This document shows positions 33,268 to 46,654 of a stretch of 64,000 nt of DNA, one piece after another. Origin of the DNA: Psettodes erumei (lineage: Eukaryota; Chordata; Actinopteri; Pleuronectiformes; Psettodidae); the NCBI GenBank assembly GCA_016785225.1, contig JAFBJZ010000827.1, positions 1,187,001 to 1,251,000 of the forward strand, given 5' to 3'. The notes under the pieces are model-generated. The model was not told where the DNA came from and searched no databases. It was given only the letters and a program-made list of their open reading frames with translations. The translations under genes and the position numbers were made by a program. Within the stretch, counting starts at the first letter, position 1. The number at the start of each line of letters is the position of its first letter.

Positions 33268-33617
33268 GGAAAGTGGGACGTGTGGCCCTTTTATGAATTA
33301 CACTGTTAATGACTGAAAAGTTAATCAAACTCGTGGTTTCTAACTGATCTATAAGGCATTAGTAAATTATTTAACATCAGTTATAGTTATAAACACTTCA
33401 TACTGGGTGCCTCATACGTGAAGGTGATGACGGATTGATTTGACACAGTCAGAGTGTCTTTGTGGCTCAAAATATTGTCAGGCAAATGTAGGTGAGGGCG
33501 TCACGTGACCTTAAGGCTCTTCAGCTCCCTGGCTCGCTTCCCTCACGTGATCTTCTGCTTTCTCTTCTTTCGCGAGAAACGTTTTGGTTTCCACCGAGTT
33601 CACTCCTCACACGTCAG

Positions 33618-36600
33618 TCAGCTGTTCCCTTGCTGCAGCGTGAGCAGCGCCGCCCTCTGGTGGTACTGCTTCTCTTTGGCCTCCGCCACGCTGGCCGCCA
33701 GGTCCGCCGGCTTCTCGAAGAAGTTCACCAGCGCCTGCTCCGTCAGCAGCGACGCCAGGATCTGAGCGTAGCTCACCGTCCACTCCTTGTCTGCCGCCGG
33801 GCTCCCATCTTCGCCGCTTGCCCCCTCCTGGCTGGTGGCGGCGGCGGCGGCGACCTCTGACCCTGGGCCGTGTCCGCGGTGGCCCGCCTCGCCGATCTGC
33901 AGCACCAGACTGGTGACTGTGGCGATGGCCTGGAAGAGCTCGTTCTCCTCCGGATCACCGTGGAACATGCTGTAGAGCGTTTTGCAGAACTGGATGAACT
34001 CCCACTGTGGAGGAGGAGGGGGGGGGCTCAGTTTCAGTGTTTTTACTTTAAATACTTACGTCTGCAACAAACCATCAGATCTGCAAGAAAACGTCCAAAA
34101 TGGATCTTTAATCAAATTCTCTCGGTGATTCTGTTTTCTCCATGTGCATTAAACAGATCTGAGTGAAAACATCTCAGGTAAGAACAACACGTCACCTTTG
34201 GGTGTCTTGGGACTGGTGATGTGTGTTTTTCACTTGTTTCTGGGCACGCACAGACAGAGGTGGAGTACGGGGATCACCCATCACAGATGAGTTTATAGTG
34301 TGTGTCCAGTACCTGGTTCATGAGCTGCAGTGGCTTCTCCACGTCCTTCTCCTTCTTCTGGGCCAGATCCTGCAGCATCTGCTTCAGCTGCTCCTGGTAA
34401 TCTTTCACTTCCCCCTCCACACCTGGAGCAACACATTTTCATCTTCAAACCGACCGACAAACAGCTTCTTGTCTATTTTGCGTGCGTTAGTTCTGGCACG
34501 TGTTGTTGTGTTGTTAGATCAGGGGTTTTGCACCCACCAGAGGGCAGATTAACATAGAGGGGTCTGTTGGTGGACATCAGGGGGCTCTTCATCAGCGTGG
34601 GGTCATCCTCACTCTCCGTCAGAGCTGCACACACACACACACACACAGTAAAGTTAATCACTCAGTGCGGGCTGTGACGGACGATGTGACTGTCGCTGTG
34701 ATGACAGGATGAACGACCTGGTGGGATGTGGAGACGATACAGGAGCCGGATTTTCTCATTCAGCTCTTCACAGTATAAAGTGTCTGGAAACAAGGGGACA
34801 GAGTTCTTCCTCTTAGCGTTTTTCAGTTAAATAAACAACCATTTTAAATTTATTATTTCTGTTTATTGAAGATGTGAGGCAGCGGTGACATGTGTGTGAC
34901 CCTTCACCCACCCAGCCAGCCAGCGAACTCCCTGAAGGTGACCAGGTTTTCGCGGTCCTGGTCCAGCAGGGTGAAGGTGCGGTTGGCGACCGTGTCGGTG
35001 TGCGGGTTCGATCTGCCGGGCCACGGCACCAGGAGCCCGAACAGGCTCTTGAACTGGGGCCGGTCCAGCCGGTACTGTCGCTCCGTGTAGGAGCGGCCGG
35101 CCTCGCCGTGGCTCCACGCCGCCGCTTCCGCCGCTGCGGCGGAGCTGCTGTCGCCCCAGTACAGGCTGATGAAGTGCTCCGTCTGCAGAGGAGAGAGGCT
35201 AAAGATGGTGAGAAAGGAATGTCAGGCGATCATATTGATGGGCAGGGTATTGATTAGTCAGAGGAGCGACCTTGAAGAGGTCGTAGACGTCAGCCAGGGT
35301 CTCTGGAGGGATGGAGACATCCGGAGCCACCAGCCTCAACTGCACAGACACAAACAAGGAGGTGTTGAGACATTTGTACCAAACACGGGGGGGTGGTGTC
35401 GGTTCTCTGTTTGGCTCACAGCGTTTTCTTTGGTGGTGTCCTCGTGAGCCTGCAGCACTTGGATTCTGTGTCGACAGCGAAGCCTCTCAATCTGCCGCAC
35501 CATCAGGTCTCCGAATTTCTGACGGGAGGAAACACAAACAACGGAGAATCACGTGACTCGTCATCCTCCATTCAGTGTGAAGACGGTGTCAAGGTCAAAA
35601 GGTCTCAGCTCACAGGAAACCACCAGGTGTAACCACCGAGTGCTTTTTAAAATAAAGACATAATTTCCTCACATGGCATCAGATCTGGAGTCTCACCTCG
35701 TAGGACTCATTGATGAGGTCTGTGATGTTTGTGTGTCCCACAGCAGGAATGTCGGCGTCGCTTCTGTTGCCGTCCTCTGCGGCTGGCGGGGAGGACGGAG
35801 GACGGGACGACTCCTCACTTCCAACCTGGTCCAGAAAACTGCAAAGAGGTGGAGGTTCACATCCTGGCATTTCATAAAAGCAATCAAGGATGGCAACAGG
35901 AAATCCCTGAAGGAAAAACAGCGAGAGCAAGAAACAAACCTACCTTGTGAGAATCATAAGTGCCTGTCCGTCGTCGGTGCTGGCGGCGAGCTGAGCGGCG
36001 TTGGCCTCCAGCACGGCCAGGCCCAGCTGGAAGATGGCCTTGATCCCGTGGAGGAAGAAGCAGTCGACCACGCGCACGGCGCTGTGGAAGGGCAGGACGC
36101 TGAGGAAGAGGGTGAGGAACCAGGAGAGGGAGACGGACGAGAGGGAGGACAGGTCCGGGACGTGCTCGGCCAGCTCCGGCAAACGCTCCCGGATCAGCTC
36201 CTCGAACACTGACTGGTCCACCTGAGCTCCTGCAGGAGGACGGGTGAGTACAGAAAACGATTAAGCTGCTATTCGACCACTAGATGGCAGCAAAACCCAA
36301 CCTTGCTAAAAAGAAATGATTATCAGTTCATGTGGTTTTATCATTTTACAAACAAACAAAAACAAAAACAACCATTGTTTTATGTTAATAAGAAGTACTG
36401 ACTCTTTCACCACAGCCTGATGCATGCACATGCTGAACCATACTGTGATCCAAAACACAAAGAAGAGCCATATTGTTTAATGTAGAGACACAACATTACA
36501 CATATCTTTCATTAAAAATGTGATTACGCACAAAAGGTTAAAAAAGATCATTGTTTCTATTCTCCTGGGTCGATTAGACGTTAATAAAATATAAAATAAC

Positions 36601-39600
36601 TCCTGCTTTATTCTTTAAATGTCAAATCTATGTTCCACGTAGAAATTGCTGTTTCATAGAAAAAAAAAGATGGACACAAACGCATGGACGTTAAAAGGAA
36701 GAGGAAATTGTTTCAAATGCACCTTGTATGTCATCAACATACACAGGAAATAAGGGGCTTAAAATAAGCTTGAAATAAGCCTCTGGGTTGTTTGGTGTCT
36801 GACGAGCGAGACAAAAGAACCGCAGGGTCACTTTACCTTTAAAAGCACACAACAGATACACAATCAACAAACAAGGCTTTTAAATGCTCTCCTCCACCCG
36901 ACCCCTGACCTCTCACCTATGACCCTGCGGTTGAAGTAGTCGGGCAGCATCCTCTCGCACACGACAACCAGCAGCCAGAACGCCTCTTCTTCTTTGGCAT
37001 AAAGCAGCAGCACGGACGCCAGGATGTTCATGGACTGGACGGGAAGAGACGACAGCGGAGGAAGATTTAATGATGTTCTAAATAAATACAAATATAAAGA
37101 TCGTCTAATGGTTAAACTGCATTTTAAGATGTTTGGTGGCCTGATGAATATCTTAACAGCGGCATCGTGACCTCTGCACTGACGTCTCCATGCTGCTTCT
37201 CACCTGACAGTATCCGATCTTCGGGTTGCGGTGGGCGTAGGCGGTGAGGACGCGCCTGAGCGCGGCGATGCCGGTGGGGTTCTGGAAGGCAGGGTGGTCC
37301 GGCAGGGAGCGGTGGAGGTCCCGCTCGATCTCCTCCGTGGCGAGGTTGCTGTGGCCCATGGACTTCTGCACCAGGCCGGCGTAGTAGCCCTCATGAGACT
37401 CCAGCTCCGAGGATGCATCTGTACAAGGCCGGGGGGGGCGGAGCAGAGCATGCTGGGAATTAGCAGGTGTTTCCATCCCACACCCACACCTTAACTAGCC
37501 AATGTTTAGAAACCCTCTGACTCAGCTTCTTTGTCTCAGCGCCCAAAATGAAGTTTTTAAAGTCCAGGTTCTGTTTCAGTTCCTCTTCAGTCAGGTACTG
37601 TTCTTCACTTTCAGTTTTCGACTGACGGCTGCCGCTGCAGCACGGGGAAGTGAGACTGAGTCGAGGAAGCGACCAGAATAAGAGATTAGAGAGTTTGGTT
37701 CTGAGTGGGAAGGTTCCCCTGCACAGTACACACTGTGCAGGCTCTTTAATCCTCTTGTTTGTCAGATGATTTCATCTTAATTATCCTTAACTTATTCATT
37801 CATTCTAATAAATTAACATTAGCCTTGTTTAGCAGGTCGCATTTATGCTGAACTCCATGATTTGCTCCACCCTGTTAACAAAGCTAAGTAAATGATATAT
37901 TAACATAAGAGACCTCACCATGTGTAACACAATAACAACTGGACAGCAGCATCACAAACTCCACAAGCCTCCACAAAGACCTAGAAGCTCAATTTTCAAC
38001 AAACGAGGAGATTATTTTCATGTTGAAAATTTATGTCATATGTATGTGTGTGTCTATTTGTTGTAAATGTGATGATTTTCACTGTGATCATTTCACTTTT
38101 TATGCCACTCCAGTTCTAATTAGAAAACTGAATCCAATTCCTGACCTCAACACAGACCGATGAAGATGTGAGGATCAGTAACTGCCCACACTGCACAAGA
38201 AGGTAAAAAATTTTTTAAAAAGGATTTCAGCGGAAGATTTCTGATTGAAGCCACGTTCTACCTCTGTGTTTCAGGCTCCTCTCTTACCGGACAGCGTCAT
38301 CCACAGCTCCCCTCGCAGCGACTCAGGGATCCCCATGGCCGCCAGCCTCTGGATCTTCTCCGTGCGAAACATGTGGACGCCGCGGCCGAACTCGGAGAAG
38401 TGATCCTCCCACTGCCGCTCCTTCACCAGCTCCGAGCTCTGACGAGGAGAACGAGCAGACGAACCTGCTGACGCTCGCTCGGGTAAAGCCGGGCGACTCG
38501 GTGCTTTCGCTCCGCACTGCGCTCACCTTGTTGCCGTTGGTTCCCGGTTTGTTTTGGTGGAAGGCCGTCATCAGGGCCTCACTGTTGACCGTGTTGCGCA
38601 GAACCTGCTCCTCTATCTCCTCCTCATCAGAGCATCCAGTGTCGTAGTAGAAGGTGTAGTAAGGTGTTGGAGACCTCTGGGTAAAAAAAAAGAAAAAAAA
38701 AAGAAGTTTGACAGTTTTTCCTGATAACATGAACCAGCTCACATATGAAAAAGCTCAAGTTTAAAACAGGGAACAAATTTTAAATTAAGCAGAACAGATA
38801 CAGCTGCAAAAAAGGTGTAAAATAAAACCGCCAGCTCGTTTCTGAAACCAGAGAAGACGAGAAAAACTGATGTAAAAATATCTCCCGTTTTAAAATAGTC
38901 AGAGCTAAATGGCATCTACAGCATGGAGGATTTTCCTGCTGCACATGTGGCATCTGAAGATGAGCTTTTCACTGAGATCATCTCCTCAGTAAGTGGGTTT
39001 TTAAGCCACAGGGAACATCTGTAACACTCCCCCTGCAGCAGTTTGCCTTGTTTCTCTTGCATGGGTTTTATATCATATTAATCTGACCGGACCCTCACAC
39101 CTACCATGCTCCTCTTGCCGTCTTTCTGGCCGCGGAACACGGACCGTTTCCACTGCAGAGCCCGGAGCCTGGAGCCAAGACTCTCCACCAGCTCGTCCCT
39201 GTCCTGCAGCTCGATCAGCTGGAAGGCCTTCTTGGTGCGGATGCTCACGATGACGGGGTTGGGAAGCAAGCTGGTGCTCTCCGCTTTCTCTATAGATAAC
39301 ACCTGATGAGGAAACAAACGACGTCAGAAATAATCCCAGAGAAAATCCACAGTCGTCACTGCAGAGCGAAGACAGCCGAGCTCGGCAGGAAATGTGCAGG
39401 AATACGAGAGACAATGGAGCTGTGGGAGAATCTGGAGGGGAATTACGACTGTAACAGATTAGGTGGGAGGAGGTGATTACACTTTTGTGAAGACAATGCC
39501 TTAACAGAAAACAGAGGAAGTGGAGGATTAGAGTGCAGCACTCCATGCACAGACCGGGCAGCTGGCTGCTCATCGCCTTTTTCCAGTGAAACAACTTTAG

Positions 39601-42600
39601 TTTCAATATCAGTATATGGAAATTTAGAGGGAATTCATTTACTTGGCACTTAATCCACCACTTTAACAGAAAGCAGACATTGTATGTGAGGATTGGTAAA
39701 TGTAGAAAATGCACTGTGTATATATATATAAATAATGCAGACTTTCAAATCCTGTTAAATTAAATCAGAAACTGAATATTTAGGGCAGACGAGCATGCAA
39801 ACTAAGCCAACTCTTATCTTGCACATGAACACCGTCCATGTGTTACTCTTTAACCCGCAGCTGGCTGAGTAAACACACACACACACACACACACACTGGT
39901 AAAAGGGCTCCCGGCACACACACACACTCAGATAAGGCGTCTTGATTAAAGTCACTCGGGACAAAGAGGCTTCAATCGCTAACGGGCCCGAAAGATCGGA
40001 TTAGACAAGCAGAGAGAAGACTGACGTCTTCGGCTTCCTGAATTCCTCAGTGGCAACAGTTGTGCGTCTCACGAGTTTAACGGTGACATCTGCTTGTCCT
40101 CATTGACCTGTAAATTTGGGACCCCCCCCCCTTTAATATATATATATTCACCAAAGGTGTCGATGCTCACTCACAGGAACTTCTGTTTCCCTCTTCCTTC
40201 ACAGTAAGTCACATCATCAACGTTAATCGTTGTTGTTGTTGTGTTACTGTCATTACTCGTGCCCCTCCGTACCTCTGACAGGGGGATGAGCAGGATGCAG
40301 CTGCCCTCCTCTCGACTGGAGAAGCACAGGTAGCTGTCGGTGGTGTAGAGCGTCCCGGCCGTGTGGCAGCGGGCGTGCGGCGTCCACACCGAGCAGGACG
40401 CCACCTCGTGGAGCCTTTCGCTGCGGGGGAGCCGGAACAGGGCCAGGACGTACTCCCTCAACGCCTGCTCCTCCAGGACCCTGGAGGGTGGAGACCAGGA
40501 AGTTAAGGCAGGTGAAGAAGACACTTCACTGGACAAGATCACGGTTGGCAGGAGGAGATAGAATGAGTCTGGCTTTTGTGAATCATAAAATCTTTCTCTG
40601 TGCAAACACAAGGCACAACCTCCTACAGCATCATGTGATTCTCTCTGTTTTTCAGTCATTTTTTAAGGTCTGTCTCCTCCATCTGGTGAGTAGACCATTA
40701 AACAAACAGACCTGAGATCAGACTCTCATTGTCTTCTGGGGATGTTTGTTCAGCTTTTGTGAAAAACTTACAAAAATTTAGCTTGTTTGCGGTTTTAATC
40801 CCACGCTGCAGAGACATGTAGGTGTTCAGTGCAAATGTAAGTCCAACATGGAGCACACAGGCGGATTGTGAGCATATGGATGGCTAAGGGCAAAGAGTTG
40901 GAGTGGGTGTGTGGGGGGGTCGTCTGTCTCCAGGCTGTCGTGAGAGGCAACATATTGTCCTCTCTGTTTGACTAGAAGCCAAATCTGGTTTGACCCTGAG
41001 GAGATGAGCTCATTTTTAAACACAGTTTATTTTCTGCTCCTGATTTTGATCTGCATGTTGACTTCCTACGTAGTTTTTTCTTTCTCTCTCTTCTTCTTTC
41101 ACTCTCTGCAGTCTGGACTCTCTGTGGTTTCGCACACACCCCCGTGCTTGTTATTTCTTCCTCCTTTTTTCAGTTTTCGTTAAGATCAACCCTGTCTACT
41201 GTACCAAAATAAAAAAATACCAAAATACACATGCAGATCAACAGTTCCGTCTGTACTTCAGTTCAGGCACAGTTTACTTTGAATTGGAGGTTTTTTTTTT
41301 TTACAAACAGAAATAAGTAACCGTGTGATAGTAGTGTTGGTATTTGAGGCGGCGAACCATGAGAGAGTGATGCAGATAATGTTGTTGCAACGGTGCAGTG
41401 CGTAAAACAGGGCAAAGAATATGTCTAAAAACAAGACACGGCAGATCAGTGTTAAAATATGTGTGTGTCATCTGACAGGGATTACAAAAACACAGAAACA
41501 AAATCAGAAACTCCAGATTTACGTTGCCGTATCTGATTTGTCTCTTCATCTCTTGTGTCCATAAACTTTGGTTATAATTCAATATGCGGCACATGTGACA
41601 TATCATATTAAATGTTATTTTTAGGTGAGGACATTCTTCAGATGCAGAATGTTTCCTCAGATGGTCAAAATAAAAAAAAGGTCAGGAAACCCGGGACCGG
41701 CGCTGACCTCTTGGTGATGCGCGCCGGCTGCTGCAGGACTCGGTCCAGCTCCAGGCCCTCGCTGTCCAGCAGCCGCCTGAGGGCGATGTCAGCCAGCTGA
41801 CCTATGACCCCGAACGCCTCCTCCAGGTTCAGGAACATGGAGAACTCTCGCTGCCGCTGCCGTGTGCTGACCCGGATCGCCTCCGTCATCAGACCGGCGG
41901 AGACCCGCTCCAGCCGCGTCACCTCCGCCCAGGGAATGACAAATTTAACTGGGTGGGGGGGGGAGAAGTTGTTTGTGAGTTGGTTTACTGAAACAAAGAA
42001 ATTTCATGAGCTTCCACCAGTTGAGCTGAAACATAATCGAGTGGCGGCAACCAAGACTTTAGACTGGGACCATTTAGTCACATTTTGAAGAGTGTCCTGA
42101 TGGATGCCCTGACCGGCCTTACACCAGACCCCTGGCTTCAGCGTACAAACCTTCCTTTCCCAGCAGGAAGGAGTAGAAGGCCATGTGGTTGATGCTGAGG
42201 TAGAGGAAGCCCTGCCGAGGCACCCGGCCCTTCCAGCAGCAGCACGAGTAGCACGTCACCAGCTTCTCCGACGACGGGAGGCCGAAGTGCAGCTTGAACT
42301 TCAGCAGCGCCTCCCTGAACTTCTCCGGCTCGTCCTCCTGGGCCGCCTGCCGGCCCCGCGCCTCCTCTGCGATGAGGCCCTGCAGAGGACGGAGCTCGTT
42401 ACCTCCCAGCACTTACAGCACAACTTTGATCCACAAGACAATCTGTCGCATCGCAAAATCTACAATCAGCGGCAGCTTTCTCACCTTGACTTTTCCTTTG
42501 ACAAAGCTGGCGACATCCTCCTTGTTCTCAAACACGGAAAGAGAGTGAAGCAGGTTGTGGACCAGCCAGTCCCAGTGCTTGTTCACCTCCTCCTTGGCAG

Positions 42601-45600
42601 CTCCTGTCAGACACGAAGACAAAACAGGGAAGGAGCTGAGGGTAAAGACAGACAGCAGGACGGTGGAGTCCTGCAGGTGGAGACATGATGGTTCAAGCTC
42701 ACCGCTGGCGATGACCCAGCTGATCTGGGAGCCAGGAACCTGGAGGAGGATGCGGAAGGGCGTGACCCTGGCATTCGAGTCCAGGACCGTGTCCAGCGCT
42801 CCCACGAGGAGACCTGCAGAGATGAGACACCACAGAGACAGAAGTCACTCTCCGGTAAATCTTTGTAAGTCGCTGCAGTGGAAACTTCTCCGTCAGCGTA
42901 CGTGTTTGCTTGAACACAACACAGAGCCGTAGGTTGCCCTCGCTGTGAGGAGGGAGCAGACTTCATTACAGTTTCAATGAGTCTCATTTAAAAGCAGGAG
43001 GACCTCAGTTTGTAATCAGACCCCCGTCTCTTCAGCGGACAATGAGGACATGTCTACAAGTTCAGCCTACATGCTGAAGCCCAGCCGGGGAATCTGTTCA
43101 GAGGAAACTCGGGGATTGATCTACACAGTTTCAATCAGCTCTGCAGATGTTCTGCAGAATGAAACTGACCCCAGAGAACCAGTAACGCCAAACCAACTCC
43201 TGCTTTTCAACCGTCGCGTGAAGAGGGACACATCTGCGCTCTCTGTCTCAAAAGGCCACTGCAATCACGTCCCTGTCTCGTGGCTAATCTGCATCATGCT
43301 TCTCCAATAACCACTTTCTCAGTGGTCGTTAATTTAAGTTCCCTCTGTGCAAAAAAAAGAATAGAGGAGGTCAGTATTCTGCCTCTGTGGGCTCATTTAA
43401 CCTCTTTACACGAAGCTCCTCAGTCCAACTTTTTCTCAAACTTACTTTAAATATTGGCTGATGTTTTTCACCCAACTTTACTTTGAGGCATTTAAACATT
43501 TTGACTTCACAAAGGCAGCGTTATCAGTCAGATCAGCCCATCACGCCACAGCTAAGAACAACCCTGCATATTATAGTTATGACTGGATGAGATGAGGGCA
43601 GCCGGATCTCTATCTCTGTACACAAAAGAAAATCTGAACATGCGGCTATACCGAGCGAGGTGTGGGGAGAAAAGCCCTCCCGCATGCCGGAGGTTGCATA
43701 TATGACTTCAGTCAGCAGCTTCAGAGAGGTCAGCCTGTAAAACCTGCCGGGAAACCTGACAGTCTTTCAGAGTCAAAATGTAATTTTCCACCTTTGGAAA
43801 GTATGTTGTTTTCTTAATTTTGTCATGAAAAGAACGCGAGCTGTGTCCAACACATAGCGGGTGAAAAAAATAAATAAACCAGAAGTATTGCAGCTTTCAA
43901 AGGCTCAATGTGGTGGAAGCTGGGCAGGTGGAGAGGAGCAGAGATAAGGCCTCTCCTCTGGCAGACGCTCACCACATCTTAAGAGTCCAAGTCGAGCTGC
44001 CTGAAGCGGTGAAACCCGGCGGCCCGGCAACGCAGAGCCATCCGTCTGTCACCGCAAAGCCCAGGAGGCGCTTACACTGCTGAACTTTCCACAAGTGAAG
44101 GAAGGGTTGATGTGAGTCATGGGTGGGAGGGGGGCTGGTTCTACAGGTGACCTTTAGAAGGAGAAAGAAGCAAATCTCTGCTTCAACGTCTCCGACGCTG
44201 TAACCTCCGTTTGCTCTTGAATGCATCAAACTAAATGTGCTGCGTGTGTTTTTTTCCTCATCTTATGCATTAAATTAAAGGCTGACTGCTCCCACGCAGG
44301 AAGACTCAAAGAAAAGTTACTAAAAAACAGTTAAAAGAGAAAAAAGTATTTTGTTGGGAACGAGAACACAGACTGGTACGAAGGGGCTGATCGGCTGCAG
44401 ATGTTCAGTTGCCCTGCCCCTCCCAGAAATCCTGCTCACAGTATGTCATCGCTGGTGTGATAGGGGCTGGAAAGTGTGTAAGAGCCCTGAGAACACACAC
44501 ACATGCACAAACACACACAATGAATATCAGTTGCTAGAGCCGTAAAATCAACAGCTCTCCTCCGGGGGCTTTCCTCCGCCTGTGTGGCAGGAATGCCACA
44601 GTGAAGGTTGTTTAATTAGTTCATTTTAAACAACGTGACTACAGGACTTGACCCTTGACCCCTCCCTCGCCAGGGGAACGACGGGAACAAACACAGAGCA
44701 AAAAACCCGGCCAGGAAGTTCCTACTATTCTGTTTTATGAGAAGAGAGTAGGACGGGTTTCACCGCAGGGAAAAAGAAAGATGTGTCTTGAGCTGCTCGA
44801 CCCGGTTTAATGACACCAACTGTCACTCAGTGTCCCAATAAAAGTGTTGCACTGTACAATCAACTACCAGCGAGTCGGTAAATCCTGCTGTGGCAGATAC
44901 AAAACTGCAGAGAGGAAATGGGACAGGGGAAACAGGCTGAGCTCTAACTCTCTGTTCAGACGGACCAAAGCCTGTGTTCAGAAATTTGATGACAATAACA
45001 ATGACAGGGACGGAACTTGTTCTGCGCCGGTGACAAAAAAATACACAACACAATCCCAGAAAACCACCAAACCTGTAATTCTCCTCCAGGTAATTACAGT
45101 GAGTGTAGATTAAAGTGACCTTTGTCAAACAAAAAAAGCGGATTTCTACAGTTCTTATCATATGTATGAGATCATTTTTAATTCATTGATTTGAACCAAC
45201 TTAATATATCACAGTTTTTACATGAAAATTCACTTGAACAGTTAAAATGTTCTTCTGTTTGCTTGCCTGCTAAGCATAAATAAATCAAAAGAAAAACACA
45301 ATGGCTTTCTTGGGACAATGGATTCTTTTGCCCGCGTAAACCACATCCCATGGTGCATCAGTGGCCTTTAGATTTTACGTTAGCTTTAGGTTTGTTTGAC
45401 TGGCAATTTAAGACTTGCACATCTGGGGTAGGTGTGGTAGTGCCAGAAAAAAAACACTTCTTGATTTTGAGAAGTGTGTGCAACACTTTTCTGTATAGGA
45501 AGTGTTTTTTTTTCTTTTGCTATGACACAAAGGAGCGTAGACGTCTGTAGTAACCAGTGTGTTTCTGGTCTGGTCACAAAGGTCACATGGCAGTATGTCA

Positions 45601-46144
45601 GGAGGTTCAGTGGTTAAGATCAAGTTAACCTGATAAATACAAGTTTATTTTCAGTTGCCATGGTGAAACAGACTGTGAACCGTGTATCTGGAACAGTGGC
45701 ATTCCTGAGAACTCTGCGTCTGGAATTCCAGGATTAATAATAAAAAAAAAGGATTTCAGTGAGTTTTGGTTCAAGAGATCTAGTTAACTCTTTAAACCTT
45801 CTTTCTGGGACACCCCTGTCGGACACACCCCCTTGGACTCGCCCCCCTTGTTGACCTGCGAACCTGCCAGCTGGCTCCTTGTGGCCTCTGCTGCATTGTT
45901 CCTGTTGTTTACCTGTTATTCTGACAGTTGTGTTGTCATTGTTTACCTGTGGCTCTGCCTGTGCTGGGCTGCGTGGCCACTCCTCTGCCTGTTTGTTGTT
46001 TTTGTTTGTTTGTTTACCTGTGATCCTGCCCGTCGACTCTCCGTGGCCTCTCCTCCTCTGCAGGAGAAAGAAGTCGTTGCTCCTCTCGGTCACCCAGAGC
46101 TTCAGAGCGTTTTTCAGCAGAACTTCCTCCGGGTTCAGCCACAT
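33618..46144 (-). CDS. tbc1d8: TBC1 domain family member 8 (GRAM/TBC Rab-GAP-like protein), complete
   Basis: Nineteen coding exons in transcript order: 46,144-46,018; 42,813-42,703; 42,603-42,485; 42,379-42,151; 41,948-41,708; 40,480-40,273; 39,302-39,105; 38,676-38,527; 38,438-38,288; 37,418-37,204; 37,034-36,917; 36,229-35,944; 35,838-35,697; 35,518-35,420; 35,339-35,271; 35,182-34,912; 34,624-34,538; 34,422-34,313; 34,004-33,618. All phases agree and the sum is 3,318 nt (1,105 aa; the human protein is about 1,140). It starts MWLNPEEVLLKNALKLW. GRAM domains lie near 144-212 and 290-357. The TBC domain (about 497-705) has the arginine finger IERDLHR (R548) and glutamine finger YCQ (Q583), so it looks catalytically competent for Rab GTP hydrolysis. 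An EF-hand-like loop spans 895-906. The C-terminus has a short Ala run. The N-terminal wording (ERSNDFFLLQRRRGHG) and VNSEALMTAF favour TBC1D8 over TBC1D9. The Rab target is not inferable. Confidence 0.95.
36230..36916 (-). other. tbc1d8 intron, 687 bp
   Basis: Between the exons at 36,917 and 36,229. AT-rich, with no exon or recognisable element seen. Confidence 0.6.
37419..38287 (-). other. tbc1d8 intron, 869 bp
   Basis: No exon, repeat or gene on either strand could be supported here. Confidence 0.6.
38677..40272 (-). other. two tbc1d8 introns (428 and 970 bp) around the exon at 39,105-39,302
   Basis: The introns contain a CA microsatellite at 39,872-39,896 and a poly-C stretch near 40,122-40,132. 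Open frames in them lack matching splice sites or homology. Confidence 0.6.
39872..39896. repeat. CA microsatellite
   Basis: Perfect AC/CA dinucleotide run in a tbc1d8 intron. Confidence 0.9.
40481..41707 (-). other. tbc1d8 intron, 1,227 bp
   Basis: AT-rich intron. Short open frames on both strands are not recognisable as genes. Confidence 0.6.
42814..45855 (-). other. tbc1d8 intron 1, distal part
   Basis: About 3 kb of the 3.2-kb first intron. No nested gene is recognisable. It is the natural place for enhancers but shows no element I can name. Confidence 0.6.
45856..46070 (-). repeat. tbc1d8: degenerate tandem repeat copying the exon-1 end and splice donor of tbc1d8
   Basis: On the minus strand the end of coding exon 1 (AGAGGCCACGG...CACAG/GTAAACAA) is followed in the intron by further copies. 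One contains GGAGTGGCCACG...GAGCCACAG/GTAAACAATG (donor after 45,947), one AATAACAG/GTAAACAACA (after 45,913) and one GAGGCCACAAGG...TTCGCAG/GTCAACAAGG (after 45,856). The reading frame from the start codon stays open through all copies to 45,734. Confidence 0.8.
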
Positions 46145-46603
46145 TTCTTCCAGCAGGGAGGGACCGGCGGTGGGGGGGGGAGCCCTCCGCCGTCTCTTGT
46201 CTCTGCCGCGGCGGTATACGAAGTTTTCCCCGCCTGTCCTCCGGCTCGGGAGCGGCCCGACTGGTCCTAAAGCGGCGGGCTCTCGGGTATATCCATGTCT
46301 ATCCTGCGCTCCCGACAGCTGCAGGTCTCGGACTTCCTCGCCTCACGCCCGATTTGCAGCAGCTGTACACACCAGACAAAGATCGTCTATTTAGGGTGAT
46401 GACTCACCCTGTAGTTATAAAGGATTACATGGGGGGAAATATTTTTGCCAACATTTTTAATCAATCTCTAAATTAAAGAAACTTTAGGCTTCACAGGCTG
46501 TAAGAAGATGTGTATACAAATATATATGTTTTACTGTTTATACAAATAGTATTAATATCACAATTATTGTGTTTTCTGACAGAATATGAATATTCAACTA
46601 TTA

Positions 46604-46654
46604 TTATTACTATAATCATTATTATTATTATTATTAGTAGTAGTAGTAGTAGTA
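46604..46654. repeat. TTA then TAG trinucleotide microsatellite
   Basis: A TTA/ATT run passes directly into TAG/AGT units upstream of tbc1d8. Confidence 0.85.

Noticed and set aside
35673..36212. Plus-strand open frame of 179 codons
   Set aside because: Antisense to tbc1d8 exons 12-13. The minus-strand frame gives conserved TBC sequence with consistent splice phases.
45734..46017. Full 136-codon minus-strand open frame as the tbc1d8 N-terminus
   Set aside because: Codons up to 46,018 match TBC1D8 and join exon 2 in phase. The remainder is intronic repeat, considered only as alternative donor extension.
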